64,000 nt of DNA from Micromonospora nigra (GCF_900091585.1 NZ_FMHT01000003.1:2589501-2653500); one strand, 5' to 3'; positions 9,545 through 19,202 are shown, counted from the stretch's first letter. A program made the numbers and translations. The notes: a model not told the origin generated them from the sequence alone.

Positions 9545-11212
9545 TCAGGACTTGAACTCGGCGGTGGCGAACCGCTCGTCGGTGAGCGGGCTCGCCTTGA
9601 CCCCGGTCACGTCCTTGCCGAACACGATCGCCGGCGGCGAGTGCGAGATCGGCACACCCGGCAGGAAGTTCATGATGTCGGCGTTGAGCTCCTTGTAGAG
9701 CGCCACCCGGGCCGCCTGGTCCGCAGTGGTGTCCGCCTTCTTGAACTTCTCGAACAGGGCCGGGTTGTTGAAGCCCCACTCGTCCTTCTGCCGGTCGAAG
9801 AAGGTGCCGATGAAGTTGTAGCCGTCGCCGTAGTCACCGGTCCAGCCGAGGAAGTGCAGGTCGTGGTCGCTGCCGGAGGTGGTGGCGTTGAGGTAGTCCG
9901 GGCTCCACTTCAGCGGGATCGGCTCGACCTTGATGCCGGCCGCCTGCAGGTCCGCCGAGACCAGCTCGAACAGGTCCTTCGGGTTCGGCATGTACGGCCG
10001 GGTGACCTCGGTCGGGTAGTGGAACTTCAGCGTCAGGTTCGACGCGCCGGCCTCGGCCAGCAGCGACTTGGCCTTCTCGACGTTGTAGTCGTACTTGGTG
10101 ACGTCGCCGTTCCAGCCCTCGACGGTCTCGGGGAAGAAGTTCACCGCGACCTGGGCGCCCGGGGGCAGCTTCGAGTCGACCAGCGCCTGCCGGTTGATCG
10201 CGTGCGCGATCGCCTGCCGGACCTTCAGGTCGGCCAGCTTCGGGTTCCCCTTCTGGTTGATCGCCAGGTAGAGGATGTTGAAGGCCGGGCGGGTCAGGAC
10301 GTTGAAGCCCTCACTCTTCAGCGGCTCGACGTCGGCCGGGCCGACCAGGTCGTAACCCTGGATGCCGCCGGAGCGCAGCGCCTGCTTGCGGGCGTTCTCG
10401 TCCGAGATGGTCTGGAAGATCAGCGTCTTCAGCTTGGCCTTCTCGCCGGCGTAGTCCTCGTTGCGCTCCAGGGTCAGCGTCTTGTTGGCGATGTCCCAGG
10501 CCTTGAACTTGAACGGACCCGTACCGGTCGGGTGCCCCGTCGCGTACGCCGGGTACTTGATGTCGTCGGCGCTGCCGGCCACGTTGCTGGCGTCGTACTG
10601 CTCCAGGGCCTTGGGGCTGTGCATGGAGAACGACGGCAGCATCAGGGCGGCCGGGATCTTGCTGGAGACCCGGGTGAAGGCGAGGTCGACCGTGGTCTCG
10701 TCCTTGGCGGTGCAGGACTTGAAGAGGCTCGGCGGCAGCGTGTCGTCCTCGTTGGCGGCGAAGCCACCCATGACGTCCTGCCAGTACGCCGTGACGTCGG
10801 GGCTCTGCATCAGGCCCTTGGCGTTGTACCACCGGTTGAAGTTGACGCACACGGCCTCGGCGTTGAAGTCGGTGCCGTCGTGGAACTTCACGCCCGAGCG
10901 GAGCTTGAACGTCCAGGTGGTACCCGCGGCGTCCGGGGTCCAGGATTCGGCGAGGCCGGGGCTGACCTTGGTACCGCCCTCCTCGGGGCGGACCAGCGTC
11001 TCGAACACCTGGCGCGCGACGCGCAGCGACTCACCGTCGCTGGCGAAGCTGGGGTCGAGCACCTTCGGGTCTCCGGCGACGCCGAAGACGAGGGTGTCCT
11101 TCTTGTTACCGCTGGAACCTTCATCATCGCGGTCGCTCTCGGCACAGCCTGCTACCGCGAGGGCCGCAGCCGCGATGGCCGCGAGCGCGACCTTCGGCCT
11201 GGATGCACGCAT
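9545..11212 (-). CDS. Peptide ABC transporter substrate-binding lipoprotein
   Basis: 555 aa, SBP_bac_5 family. The signal peptide ends in lipobox LAVAGC (Cys 23), so the mature protein is membrane-anchored on the outer face. The fold marks are GDPKVLDPSFASDGES near the N-terminus, then LAESWTPDAAGTTWTFKLRSGVKFHDG and the RQAIAHAINRQALVDS helix. The usual length is 520-560 aa. It captures oligopeptides (or another solute of this family, such as a nickel complex or sugar oligomer) and delivers them to the permeases encoded downstream. It is the first gene of the operon; the ATG is preceded by GAGGTGAAG. Confidence 0.93.
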   Translation of the reverse strand: MRASRPKVALAAIAAAALAVAGCAESDRDDEGSSGNKKDTLVFGVAGDPKVLDPSFASDGESLRVARQVFETLVRPEEGGTKVSPGLAESWTPDAAGTTWTFKLRSGVKFHDGTDFNAEAVCVNFNRWYNAKGLMQSPDVTAYWQDVMGGFAANEDDTLPPSLFKSCTAKDETTVDLAFTRVSSKIPAALMLPSFSMHSPKALEQYDASNVAGSADDIKYPAYATGHPTGTGPFKFKAWDIANKTLTLERNEDYAGEKAKLKTLIFQTISDENARKQALRSGGIQGYDLVGPADVEPLKSEGFNVLTRPAFNILYLAINQKGNPKLADLKVRQAIAHAINRQALVDSKLPPGAQVAVNFFPETVEGWNGDVTKYDYNVEKAKSLLAEAGASNLTLKFHYPTEVTRPYMPNPKDLFELVSADLQAAGIKVEPIPLKWSPDYLNATTSGSDHDLHFLGWTGDYGDGYNFIGTFFDRQKDEWGFNNPALFEKFKKADTTADQAARVALYKELNADIMNFLPGVPISHSPPAIVFGKDVTGVKASPLTDERFATAEFKS

Positions 11213-11528
11213 GGTGCTTCACCTCGTCCTAGGGGGTACGGACAACGTGGTGACAGGGGTCACCGATGGCGGTGACCTTAGCCCCCGTTAGGACCAGCCG
11301 GAAACCGCTGCCGAAGGGGTTGGTACCGGATCGTGTCCTACCCGACACGCGCCTGGCGTATGCCCAGCATGGACTACCTGCGAAGAGTCTTTTTGTCCGT
11401 TCTCAGATATGCGGATTTGTTACATCGATCGGCATCCGGATCAGCCCGCATGTCAGAACACACTGTGGAGTCCGACCGCCCCGCGCCCCCCACCCGCAAC
11501 CCGCGGGGATCGAGGGACGGCGGACGGC
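11213..11528. other. Intergenic region, probable promoter of the peptide-transporter operon
   Basis: No gene is seen. The 316 bases lie between recR (stop at 11529) and the binding-protein start (11212), both on the minus strand. A 6-bp dyad, CGTGTC/GACACG (11332-11337 with 11344-11349), could be an operator or terminator. An AT-richer patch at 11388-11430 is the most promoter-like part. No clear -35/-10 pair is assigned. Confidence 0.4.
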
Positions 11529-12122
11529 TCAGACCGCCCGACGCCCCTCGAAGGCCCTACCGAGAGTGATCTCGTCGGCGTACTCCAGGTCGCCGCCGAC
11601 CGGCAACCCACTGGCCAGCCGGGTGACCGCGATGCCCATCGGCTTCACCATCAACGCGAGGTACGTAGCGGTCGCCTCACCCTCGGTGTTCGGATCGGTG
11701 GCCAGGATCAGCTCCCGGACGGCGCCCCCGCCCAACCGGGCCATCAACTCCCGCACCCGCAGGTTGTCGGGCCCGATGCCCTCCAGTGGATTGATCGCCC
11801 CGCCCAGCACGTGGTAGCGCCCCCGGAACTCGCCGGTGCGCTCGATCGCCACCACGTCCTTCGGCTCCTCGACCACGCAGAGCACCTCGTCGGTACGCCG
11901 CGGATCCCGGCAGATCCGGCACTGCTCGGACTCGGCCACGTTGTAGCAGCTGGTGCAGAACCGCACCAGCTCCTTGACCTTGCGCAGCGCGCCGGCCAGC
12001 CGGTTGACGTCGGCCGGATCGGCGGACAGGACGTGGAAGGCGATCCGCTGGGCGCTCTTCGGGCCCACGCCCGGCAGCCGCCCCAGCTCGTCGATCAGAT
12101 CCTGGATGGCACCCTCGTACAT
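11529..12122 (-). CDS. recR: Recombination mediator protein RecR
   Basis: 197 aa, the typical RecR length. Domains in order are an N-terminal helix-hairpin-helix ([15 protein letters not shown]), the C4 zinc finger ([16 protein letters not shown]), a Toprim domain ([12 protein letters not shown]...[18 protein letters not shown]) and a C-terminal Walker-B-like [16 protein letters not shown]. It works with RecF/RecO to load RecA on gapped DNA. It lies eight bases after the YbaB gene and in line with dnaX, a gene order conserved in actinobacteria and most bacteria. Confidence 0.97.
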   Translation of the reverse strand: MYEGAIQDLIDELGRLPGVGPKSAQRIAFHVLSADPADVNRLAGALRKVKELVRFCTSCYNVAESEQCRICRDPRRTDEVLCVVEEPKDVVAIERTGEFRGRYHVLGGAINPLEGIGPDNLRVRELMARLGGGAVRELILATDPNTEGEATATYLALMVKPMGIAVTRLASGLPVGGDLEYADEITLGRAFEGRRAV

Positions 12123-12130
12123 GAAGCGGC

Positions 12131-12463
12131 TCAGAAACCGGGCAGGCCGAGGCCGCCCATGCCACCCGCGACCGGGCCCATCTTCTGATCGGTCAGCTCG
12201 CGGGCCGCCTCGGCGGCGTTGTGCATCGCCGCGACCACCAGGTCCTCCAGGGTCTCCACGTCATCCGGGTCGACGACCTTCGGGTCGATCTTGATGCCCC
12301 TGACCTCGCCGGAACCGGAGACCGTCACGGTGACCAGCCCGCCGCCCGCCGTGCCGGTCACCTCCGCCTCGGCCAGTTCGGCCTGCGCCTTGGCGATCTG
12401 CTGCTGCATCTTCTGCGCCTGCTTCAGCATCTGCTGCATGTTCGGCTGTCCACCAGGGCGCAC
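12131..12463 (-). CDS. YbaB/EbfC family nucleoid-associated protein
   Basis: 110 aa. It has an N-terminal Met/Gln-rich amphipathic helix ([19 protein letters not shown]) followed by the short beta sheet [17 protein letters not shown] and a second helix, as in YbaB/EbfC dimers that bind DNA without strict sequence preference. A Gly/Met-rich tail is common in the actinobacterial members. Its position between dnaX and recR is the conserved one, which supports the call. Confidence 0.95.
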   Translation of the reverse strand: MRPGGQPNMQQMLKQAQKMQQQIAKAQAELAEAEVTGTAGGGLVTVTVSGSGEVRGIKIDPKVVDPDDVETLEDLVVAAMHNAAEAARELTDQKMGPVAGGMGGLGLPGF

Positions 12464-12638
12464 GGAGACTCCTTCGACTCGTCTGCTCGACCGCCGCCAG
12501 CCTATCGGGCGGCACCGACCGCACTCGTCGGCGCGGCAGGCACCCCGACGGGTTCCCCGGACGGGCCGGGGCGCGGGACGGGGCGGGGCGGGCCCGGGGC
12601 GGGGCCGTGTCCGGGGCGGGCCCGTGTCCGGCCTTCCG

Positions 12639-15210
12639 CTACCGGGTGTCCACCTCGCTGATCTTCTCCGCGCCGAACGCCTCGCGGAGCAGCCGTACGG
12701 CCTGCTCCTCGCTCGACTCGCGGGCGGTCTTCTCGTCGATCACCTCGTCCAGCGGCTCGTCGCCCGGGTCGAACCCCTCGTACCCCGGCCTTGTCGCCGG
12801 GGTACCGCCGGGGCGTCCCCCACCGCCGCGGACCGGGCCGTCGAAGTCCGGGTCGTACGGCGGCTCGCCGGCCCAGTCGGCGTCCGCCGTCTTGCGGGTC
12901 GCCTGGGCGGGACGTGGACCGCGCCCGGCCGCCGCCGCGCGGGCCGCCGCGATCGCGCTGCTCACCGGAGCACCGTTGGCTGCCGACGCGGCCTGAACAG
13001 GCACGGGCCGGGACGCCGAACCACCTGCCCCGGCGGCGCTCTGCGCCGTCGCGGCGACAGCCGACGGGCCAGCGGGCGTCGCGCCGGTGCCCTGGCGGCC
13101 GGCGGGTGCCGCGCCGGGGCCCTGCACACCGGCGGGAGTCTCGCTGGCCCCCTGCGGGCCGGCAGGCGTCGCCGCACCACCGGCGGGTGCCGGGCCGGAC
13201 GGTGTCGGAGCGGGCGGTGTCAGGCCCCGGTCACCACCCGGGCGGGCCGCCTCCGGCCAGTCACCGTCGTCGTCCCCGGAAGCAGCGGCGGACACCGGGC
13301 CCGAACCGCCCGGCCTGGCCGGCTCGGGCCAGTCGTCGTCGGAAGACCCCGCCTGGGCGGCCGGCGCGCCGGGGCGGCCGGCCCTTCCACCCTCCGGTGG
13401 AGACGCGGCGGGCGGAGCGGGTGGGGCGGACGTCGGTCGGGCCGGTGGGGACGCGGCGCGCGGACCGCCGAGCGGCACCCCGCCCCGCTCGCCGGCCACC
13501 TCGCACCGGATCTGCCAGCGCCCGCCCAGTTCCTCGTAGAGCGCGTCGGTGAGCACCTGGGCATGGTCGGCCATCATCTTGGCCAGCACCGAGGACTTCA
13601 CGGTCAGCACCAACGCGTCACCGTCGAGGTCACGGACGACCGCGTCGCGCATCAGTGCCGCGATCCGCTTGTTGGTGCGGTTGACCTTGCCGACCACCTC
13701 GGGCCAGACCCGGCGTACCGCGACCGCGTCCAGCGCGCCGGGGGCCGACGCGCCGGGCCGGGGCGGCTCCGGGGTGGCCGGGTCCGGCATGACGGCCGAC
13801 GCCGGCACGGCCCGCCGCGCGGGCGGGTCACCCGGGCCGGAGTCGCTCCGGCCAGGGGTCCCCCGCCCGTCGGACGCGCTCGCCGCGACGCCGGCGGAGG
13901 GGTCGGGGGTTGCGGCAGCCGCCGGCGTGCCGGCGGCCCCGGCCGTGGACGCGGCGTCAGCCGCCGCCGGGGCGGGAGGCTGCGGGCGTACCGCCGGGGG
14001 GTGGACACCGCAGGGGCGCCGGCGGCGACCGGCGGCGCGTCGGTGCCGGCGAGGGTGAGCCGGCGCTCCATGCGTTCCAGGCGCTGGAGCAGGCCACCGG
14101 CGGAGTCGTCGGCGCCGGGCAGCAGCATGCGGGCGCAGATCAGCTCCAGCAGCAGCCGGGGCGCGGTGGTGCCGCGCATCTCCACCAGGCCGTCGTGCAC
14201 GAGGTCGGCGCAGCGGGACAGGGTGCCCGGCCCGAGTTGCTGGGCCTGGGCGGCCATCCGCTCGATCTGGTCGGTCGGCCCGTCGATCAGACCCTTGGCG
14301 GCGGCGTCGGGCACCTGCTGGAGCACGATCAGGTCCCGCAGCCGCTCCAGCAGGTCGGCGGCGAACCGGCGCGGATCGTGGCCGGCCTCGGCCACCCGGT
14401 CGACGGTGGCGTACGCGGCGGCCCCGTCGCCGGCGGCGAGCGCGTCGCACATCTCGTCGATCAGCGCCGCGTCGGTGACGCCGAGCAGCGCGGCGGCCCG
14501 CGCGTAGGTGACGCCCTCGGGCCCGGCGCCGGCGATGAGCTGGTCGAGGACGGAGAGGCTGTCCCGGGCGCTACCCCCGCCGGCGCGCACCACCAGCGGA
14601 AACACCGCCGGCTCGACCTGCACGCCCTCGGCCTGGGTGAGCTGCTCCAGGTACGGCCGGAGGGTCTTCGGGGGATCAGCCGGAACGGGTAGTGGTGGGT
14701 CCGCGACTTGATCGTGCCGAGGACCTTCTCCGGCTCGGTGGTGGCGAAGATGAACTTGACGTACTCCGGGGGTTCCTCGACCAGCTTGAGCAGGGCGTTG
14801 AAGCCGGCGGACGAGACCATGTGCGCCTCGTCGATGACGTAGATCTTGAAGCGGCTGCTGGCCGGGGCGAAGAACGCCTTCTCCCGCAGTTCCCGGGCGT
14901 CGTCGACGCCGCCGTGGCTCGCCGCGTCGATCTCGATCACGTCGATCGAGCCGCCCCCGTCGATGGCCAGCGACCGGCAGGAGTCGCAGGTGCCGCACGG
15001 CTCGGGGGTGGGACCGTGCTCGCAGTTGAGGGAGCGGGCCAGGATCCGGGCGCTGGACGTCTTGCCGCAGCCGCGCGGCCCGGAGAAGAGGTACGCGTGG
15101 TTGAGCCGCCCGCTGCGCAACGCCTGCGACAGTGGCTCGGTGACGTGCTCCTGCCCGATGACCTCGGCGAAGGTACGTGGCCGGTACTTGCGGTAGAGGG
15201 CCAGTGCCAC
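12639..15210 (-). CDS. dnaX: DNA polymerase III subunit gamma/tau, with two -1 frameshifts as read
   Basis: The clamp-loader ATPase is spread over three frames. Frame 1, from GTG 15210 (GGAGG 8 bases upstream), gives [20 protein letters not shown], Walker [11 protein letters not shown], a Cys4 zinc site and VIDEAHM. It runs to LIP at a C tract (plus 14670-14674). Frame 2 continues [20 protein letters not shown] and the helical collar domain to VSTP at a second C tract (13996-14001). Frame 3 continues with a Pro/Ala/Gly-rich linker and the tau tail ([20 protein letters not shown]). One extra C at each tract restores one frame of 857 aa, a normal actinobacterial size. The gene is essential, so either the sequence lacks two bases or recoding occurs. 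Without it, the product would stop after 249 residues. Confidence 0.9.
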
Positions 15211-15320
15211 CCGTTCCGCCTCCTCTCGACCGAGCCATTCTGCGCCGGTGCGGCGCGGGTGACCACCCACCACCCCGTGACCCGACCCGCGGGAACGCTA
15301 CCGACACCCGGAGACAGAAA

Positions 15321-15407
15321 GGCCTCCCGTGCACCCGGCAGAGCTCGCTTATCCTTGCTGCCTTCCGGCCCTGGGGAGGTTCACGAGATACCGCCGCACG
15401 GGAGGTG
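15321..15407 (-). ncRNA. ffs: Signal recognition particle RNA, small bacterial type
   Basis: On the minus strand the conserved apical motif CAGGGCCGGAAGGCAGCAAG is present, the binding site of Ffh protein. The ends pair: CCTCCCGTGC (15405-15396) with GCACGGGAGG (15332-15323). A -10-like TAGGGT (15419-15414) sits seven bases before the proposed 5' end. A U-containing tail (CCTTTCTGTC) follows the 3' end. The position just upstream of dnaX is common in actinobacteria. Ends are good to a few bases. Confidence 0.9.
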
Positions 15408-15489
15408 AGTCCCACCCTACCCGACGACAGGTCGATCTTCAGGGGGTGGTGGGGTGGCCCACGCCGGGGAGACCTGTATTCTGGCTCGC

Positions 15490-15574
15490 GGAGGATTCGC
15501 CTAGAGGCCTAGGGCGCACGCTTGGAAAGCGTGTTGGGTTCACACCCTCACGAGTTCGAATCTCGTATCCTCCG
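15490..15574 (+). tRNA. tRNA-Ser (anticodon GGA)
   Basis: 85 bases. The acceptor stem GGAGGAT/ATCCTCC is perfect with discriminator G. The anticodon stem CACGC/GCGTG holds loop TTGGAAA (anticodon GGA, reading TCC and TCT). A long class II variable arm and the T loop GTTCGAATC are present. CCA is not encoded. A TATTCT box at 15477-15482 may be its -10. The 3' half is the integration target of the element that follows. Confidence 0.97.
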
Positions 15575-15611
15575 CTCTCCTGAGCAGCACGAACGACAGG
15601 GCCGGCCCCAC
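15521..15611 (+). repeat. attL: left copy of the 91-bp direct repeat in tRNA-Ser
   Basis: The repeat starts at the anticodon loop of tRNA-Ser (CTTGGAAAGCGTG) and runs through the tRNA 3' end into the following GC hairpin. The same sequence recurs at 34822-34912 with one mismatch (C at 15543, A at 34844). This is the usual result of site-specific integration by a tyrosine recombinase, which leaves the tRNA gene intact at the integrase end. Confidence 0.88.
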
Positions 15612-15662
15612 GGGGACCGGCCCTGAGTCGTCTCTACGGTCGCTTTCGTCTCAGTTTTCGTC

Positions 15663-16928
15663 TCACTTGCCCTGTTCCGGCTGGTCGGGCGGCGGCTCGG
15701 CGGACCTCTCCCCCGGCCCGGTCGGCAGGTCGCCCCAGAGCAGTCCGCCGAGTTGCTGCGCGATGTCCCGGCGTACCTGGTCGGTCATGTGCTGGTACCG
15801 GACTGCCATCGCCGAGTTAGACCAGCCCATGATGCCCATCACGGCGCGGCCGGAGACGCCGAGGACCAGGAGCGCGGTAGCGGCGGTATGCCGAGCGTCG
15901 TGCAGTCGGCCATCCCGCACTCCGGCGAGCTTGAGGAGCCGTTTCCACTCGTCGTAATCCGTCGCCTGGTGGATCGCCTCGCCGGTCGGCGAGGCAAATA
16001 CCCATCCTTCGTCCCGCCAGAGTTGCGCGGCGGTTTCGCGCTCGGCGTCCTGTTCTTTCCGGTGCCGCCGCAGCAGGTCGACCAGCGCATCCGGCAGACC
16101 GATTGAGCGTCGACCGGCACGCGATTTCGTGTCAGCCGCAACCGGGCGTTCGTTCATCCGCTCGGGGCATTGACCGGGCAACCTCTGTTCGCACTTCCCG
16201 TCGCAGCCGTGCCGCCATTTCGGCCGAAGCAGTGCCCGGCGGACGGTAAGCGACCCGTTGTCCAAATCCACATCCGACCACTTCAAGCCGAGCGCTTCAC
16301 CCTGGCGCAGACCGAGCGCCAGCGCCACCGCCCATCGCGCGCTGTTCCGCCGTGACGATGCCGCACGCAGGATCGCCTGTACCTCCGGAACGGAGTACGG
16401 CTGCACCTCGGAATCCGGCAGGCGGGGCGGCTTGGCCAGGGCGGCGGGGTTCCGGGCGAGGTGCCCACGGCGGACCGCTTCGCCGAGTGCCGTGCGGATG
16501 GTCCGGTGCGCCTGGTGGGCGGTGCCGGCCGCGCTGCCGTTGGCCATCATGCGGACGTACAGCCGTTCCAGGTGTTCCGGCTCTAGGCGGTCAAGGCGGT
16601 GGGCACCGACACCGGGAATCAGGTGCCGACGAACGGCGACCCGGTAGCCGTCGAGCGTGTTCGTACGGACCACCGGGCCGGCGATGTTCTCGACCCAGTG
16701 CGTTAGCCACTTCTCGACCGTCCAGCGACTTCCCGGCTTTCGAACCGTGCCGTTGTCGCGCTCCCGTTCCAGGGCTCGAACCTTGCGAATTACCTCGGCC
16801 TCGGTCTTCGCCTGAACGTGCCGCCGGTCCGGCTTGCCGTCGTCCTTGACGCCGACAGTTACCCGGCCATGCCAGTAGCCGTCACCGCCCTTGTAGATGC
16901 TGGATGCGCCGTTGGGCTTTCTTCCCAC
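15663..16928 (-). CDS. AICE tyrosine integrase
   Basis: 421 aa. An N-terminal arm-binding domain (1-65, SIYKGGDGYWHGRVTVG) and a SAM-like core-binding domain (about 70-165) precede the catalytic domain. The catalytic set is R208 (LRQGEALGL), K near 267, H343 and R346 (HDARHT), W369 and the nucleophile Y378 (VRYQHM). A Cys cluster (C242, C246, C254) sits in a small insertion seen in many actinobacterial integrases. It recombines attP with the tRNA-Ser attB. The gene ends 52 bases inside attL, reading toward the tRNA. Its 3' end and flank have a decayed relative just outside attR. Confidence 0.96.
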   Translation of the reverse strand: MGRKPNGASSIYKGGDGYWHGRVTVGVKDDGKPDRRHVQAKTEAEVIRKVRALERERDNGTVRKPGSRWTVEKWLTHWVENIAGPVVRTNTLDGYRVAVRRHLIPGVGAHRLDRLEPEHLERLYVRMMANGSAAGTAHQAHRTIRTALGEAVRRGHLARNPAALAKPPRLPDSEVQPYSVPEVQAILRAASSRRNSARWAVALALGLRQGEALGLKWSDVDLDNGSLTVRRALLRPKWRHGCDGKCEQRLPGQCPERMNERPVAADTKSRAGRRSIGLPDALVDLLRRHRKEQDAERETAAQLWRDEGWVFASPTGEAIHQATDYDEWKRLLKLAGVRDGRLHDARHTAATALLVLGVSGRAVMGIMGWSNSAMAVRYQHMTDQVRRDIAQQLGGLLWGDLPTGPGERSAEPPPDQPEQGK

Positions 16929-16945
16929 TCGTCGGGCTCCTTTCG

Positions 16946-17155
16946 TCAGGCGGCGTGGTCGAGGTCGGTCGGTTCGGCAAGCAGGCTCCGCACGTACTCG
17001 TCGAGGCAGAAGGTGGGTACGCGGCGGAGTCGGCCGATGGTGACGGTGCGGATTTGGCCGGTTTTGATGAGGGCGTACATGGTGGTGCGTCCGATGCCGA
17101 GTCGGTGGGCGGCTTCTTCGATGGTCAGGACGACGCGGTTTTCTGGGGTGGGCAC
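16946..17155 (-). CDS. Excisionase-type helix-turn-helix protein
   Basis: 69 aa, starting at GTG 17155 with GGGGAG seven to nine bases upstream. The MerR-like winged helix is clear: LTIEEAAHRLGIGRTTMYAL, then the recognition wing KTGQIRTVTIGRLRRVPTF and DEYVRSLL. This is the helix_turn_helix_17/excisionase family. Such proteins direct the integrase toward excision in AICEs. It lies 17 bases upstream of the integrase gene, as in other elements of this type. The upstream open frame is longer but is only read-through of the iteron region. Confidence 0.92.
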   Translation of the reverse strand: MPTPENRVVLTIEEAAHRLGIGRTTMYALIKTGQIRTVTIGRLRRVPTFCLDEYVRSLLAEPTDLDHAA

Positions 17156-17409
17156 GGCTTTCTCCCCGTGGTTCGGTTGGTCTGAGAGCGCCGGTGGCGG
17201 GCGTTCTCCGTGGGCGAGGGTCAGATGCTGGGCGACGAGGACAGATCGATGGAGACCGTTGTGGCGGCCCGCCGAGAGCGCCGGAGAGCCAAGATCTCGG
17301 ACAGGTCGGTGCAAGGCGATGCGCCGGGTCGACTCAAGGGCTCTCAGGGGGTCGCCTGCGTGGTTCGGCGGCAGGTGGTTGTGCGTTGCTGCGTGGGGAG
17401 GGCTGAACC

Positions 17410-17630
17410 ATCTCCGCATCTCCGCATCTCCGCAAACAGGGCTGTGAGCTGGGCGGATGCTTGCGGAGATGCGGAGTGCCGCTGAGGGGTCATCTCCGCA
17501 AAGGGGTGTCATCTCCGCAGTGGTTGCGGAGATGCGGAGATCGACGGTCTTCGAGGTTCCGATCTCCGCAGAGTGTTTCCCCTGGTAGAGCGCCGTTGCT
17601 GCGGCGTTGCGGAGATGCGGAGATGGTTCA
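17410..17630. repeat. Iteron array of ATCTCCGCA / TGCGGAGAT, about 12 copies
   Basis: The 9-bp unit ATCTCCGCA (or its complement) occurs about 12 times in 220 bases: three tandem copies near 17410-17434, then pairs and single copies in both orientations up to 17625. The array lies in the 487-base gap (17156-17642) between the excisionase and the replication ATPase genes; no gene is seen in this gap. Clustered iterons beside replication genes suggest the element's replication origin. Binding sites for a regulator of xis/int are the alternative. Confidence 0.75.
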
Positions 17631-17642
17631 GCCGGTTCCGGG

Positions 17643-19202
17643 TCACCCTTGGTGGCGTTCGACCCAGAACACCGACCGGTCACCCCGGTCGTTGCGCCCT
17701 GCCCGGATGACGTGATCACCGCGCCACCGTCCGGCTTGCCCGGTGAGGAGCCGGCCGAGTTGCAGGGGGTTGGGTAGGCGGCCGTTGTGGGTGGTGATGA
17801 ACTGCCCGTCCCACGGGTCATTGACGTCGCTGCCGAGGTGCATCGGTTCCGCGTCCTGCCGTAGCTCAGCGGCGGTCATCGCACGACCGCCGTGGCGGTC
17901 GTGCCAGCAGGTGAGGAACGCGCGCCAGCGCGTTTCGTCCTCATCGATCTCACGAATGTCGGCCGCGTTGGTGAGGAACCCGTCGATGCCGTGGTGGGCG
18001 AGGAATCCGCCGAGGGCTTGCGCCCACGGCGTGAACTGCCGCATCGACAACCCCGACACCCTGGGTGCTCCCCGCCGCGTCCAGTCCAGGACGAGGACCA
18101 GGAGGTGCCACAGGACGGTGAGTTGGTTGCCGGGGTCGGTGATCCATTGGTCGAGGTGCGGGATACCGAACCCGCGTTGATCGCGCAGCTCCGGGCGAGG
18201 CATGTTCGGGTCGAGCCGTACCCGCACCGTGCGAGACGCCATGTCTCCACCAACTTGGAGGTTGTTGCCGGTGGCCATCCACAGCCGGTCGTTGACGGTG
18301 GCGACGTTGCGGGACGCGCCCAACTGCCGGTCGGACCAGACGCCGGAGGTGACGAGTTGGGCGAGGACGGCGGAGTCGATGACGGTGCCTTCGGCGAGGT
18401 TGTCCCAGATCACCACCCCGACCTGCTCGGCCAGAACCGCGGTGATGGACTTGCGGAGTTCTTCATCGGAGTAGGCCCAGGTCATCACACGTTGCCCGTA
18501 GAGCATGCCGGGGCCGGCGGTGAGGATCGTTTTGCCGGATGAGGGCATGGTGGCGTCGATGAGAGCGAACGGGGTCAGGGATCGGGTGAAGTGCCGCAGG
18601 ATCGGCGTGGCCAGCAGCGCCACGTAGTTGGCCCGGTCGGCAGCGGATGCCCAGGGGAAGTCGCGCAGGAACCGGCCGAGCAGGAACGTGCGGGCCTGGT
18701 CGACCTGCTCGCGAGTGGGTTCGTCCGGCACCGGCGGCAGCGCCACCTTCGACGCGAGGTAGAGGCCGGTCGCCGGGTCATAGCCCGGCCGCTGCAACAG
18801 GGTGCCGTCACGGCGCAGCACCGGGGCACCGATGATCCCGCGCAGCGGCGGCACCCCCGGCCACGTCTTACCGGCCAGCACCGAGGACAGGATGTCGCGG
18901 GGCGGGGTCACCTCGTCTTCGTAGACCTCGGGGTCGCCGGTGTCGCTCTTGCGGGTCTTGAGCCGGTACACGTAGGCGTGTTGAGCGAGCAACCCGGCCA
19001 GACCGGCAGGGTTGACGGTGCTGGCGGCGACGGGCAGGGGTGAGTCTTCGTCGGCGGCGGTGGTGAGGCCACCGGAGACGGCTTCCATGTGCACGAGCTG
19101 CCCGGCCGACACATAGGTGTCGGGCAACAACCCGTCGACCAGGGCGGCTTTGAGAACGCGGATGGTTTCCGGGCCGGTGCCGATTTGCAGGCGGGTGGTC
19201 AT
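17643..19202 (-). CDS. Helicase-like ATPase of the AICE replication module
   Basis: 519 aa. A P-loop is seen at about 217-226 (DATMPSSGKT), followed some 40 residues later by a Walker-B-like VGVVIWDNLAEG and a sensor-like RLWMATGNN. The layout resembles plasmid and phage SF3/D5-type helicases that act with primase-polymerases. It starts at ATG 19202, overlapping the primase-polymerase stop (ATGA), and is thus translationally coupled to it. Its stop lies just beyond the iteron array. It probably drives transient autonomous replication of the excised circle. The family name is my inference from motif and context. Confidence 0.75.
   Translation of the reverse strand: MTTRLQIGTGPETIRVLKAALVDGLLPDTYVSAGQLVHMEAVSGGLTTAADEDSPLPVAASTVNPAGLAGLLAQHAYVYRLKTRKSDTGDPEVYEDEVTPPRDILSSVLAGKTWPGVPPLRGIIGAPVLRRDGTLLQRPGYDPATGLYLASKVALPPVPDEPTREQVDQARTFLLGRFLRDFPWASAADRANYVALLATPILRHFTRSLTPFALIDATMPSSGKTILTAGPGMLYGQRVMTWAYSDEELRKSITAVLAEQVGVVIWDNLAEGTVIDSAVLAQLVTSGVWSDRQLGASRNVATVNDRLWMATGNNLQVGGDMASRTVRVRLDPNMPRPELRDQRGFGIPHLDQWITDPGNQLTVLWHLLVLVLDWTRRGAPRVSGLSMRQFTPWAQALGGFLAHHGIDGFLTNAADIREIDEDETRWRAFLTCWHDRHGGRAMTAAELRQDAEPMHLGSDVNDPWDGQFITTHNGRLPNPLQLGRLLTGQAGRWRGDHVIRAGRNDRGDRSVFWVERHQG

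Noticed and set aside
14000..14680. Classical programmed -1 frameshift sites in dnaX
   Set aside because: Neither site forms an X-XXY-YYZ slippery heptamer. Single-tRNA slippage on CCC or slippage of the polymerase remains possible, so I report the shifts but do not claim recoding.
17400..17640. CRISPR array
   Set aside because: The repeats are 9 bp, occur in both orientations with irregular spacing, and there are no cas genes; they fit iterons.
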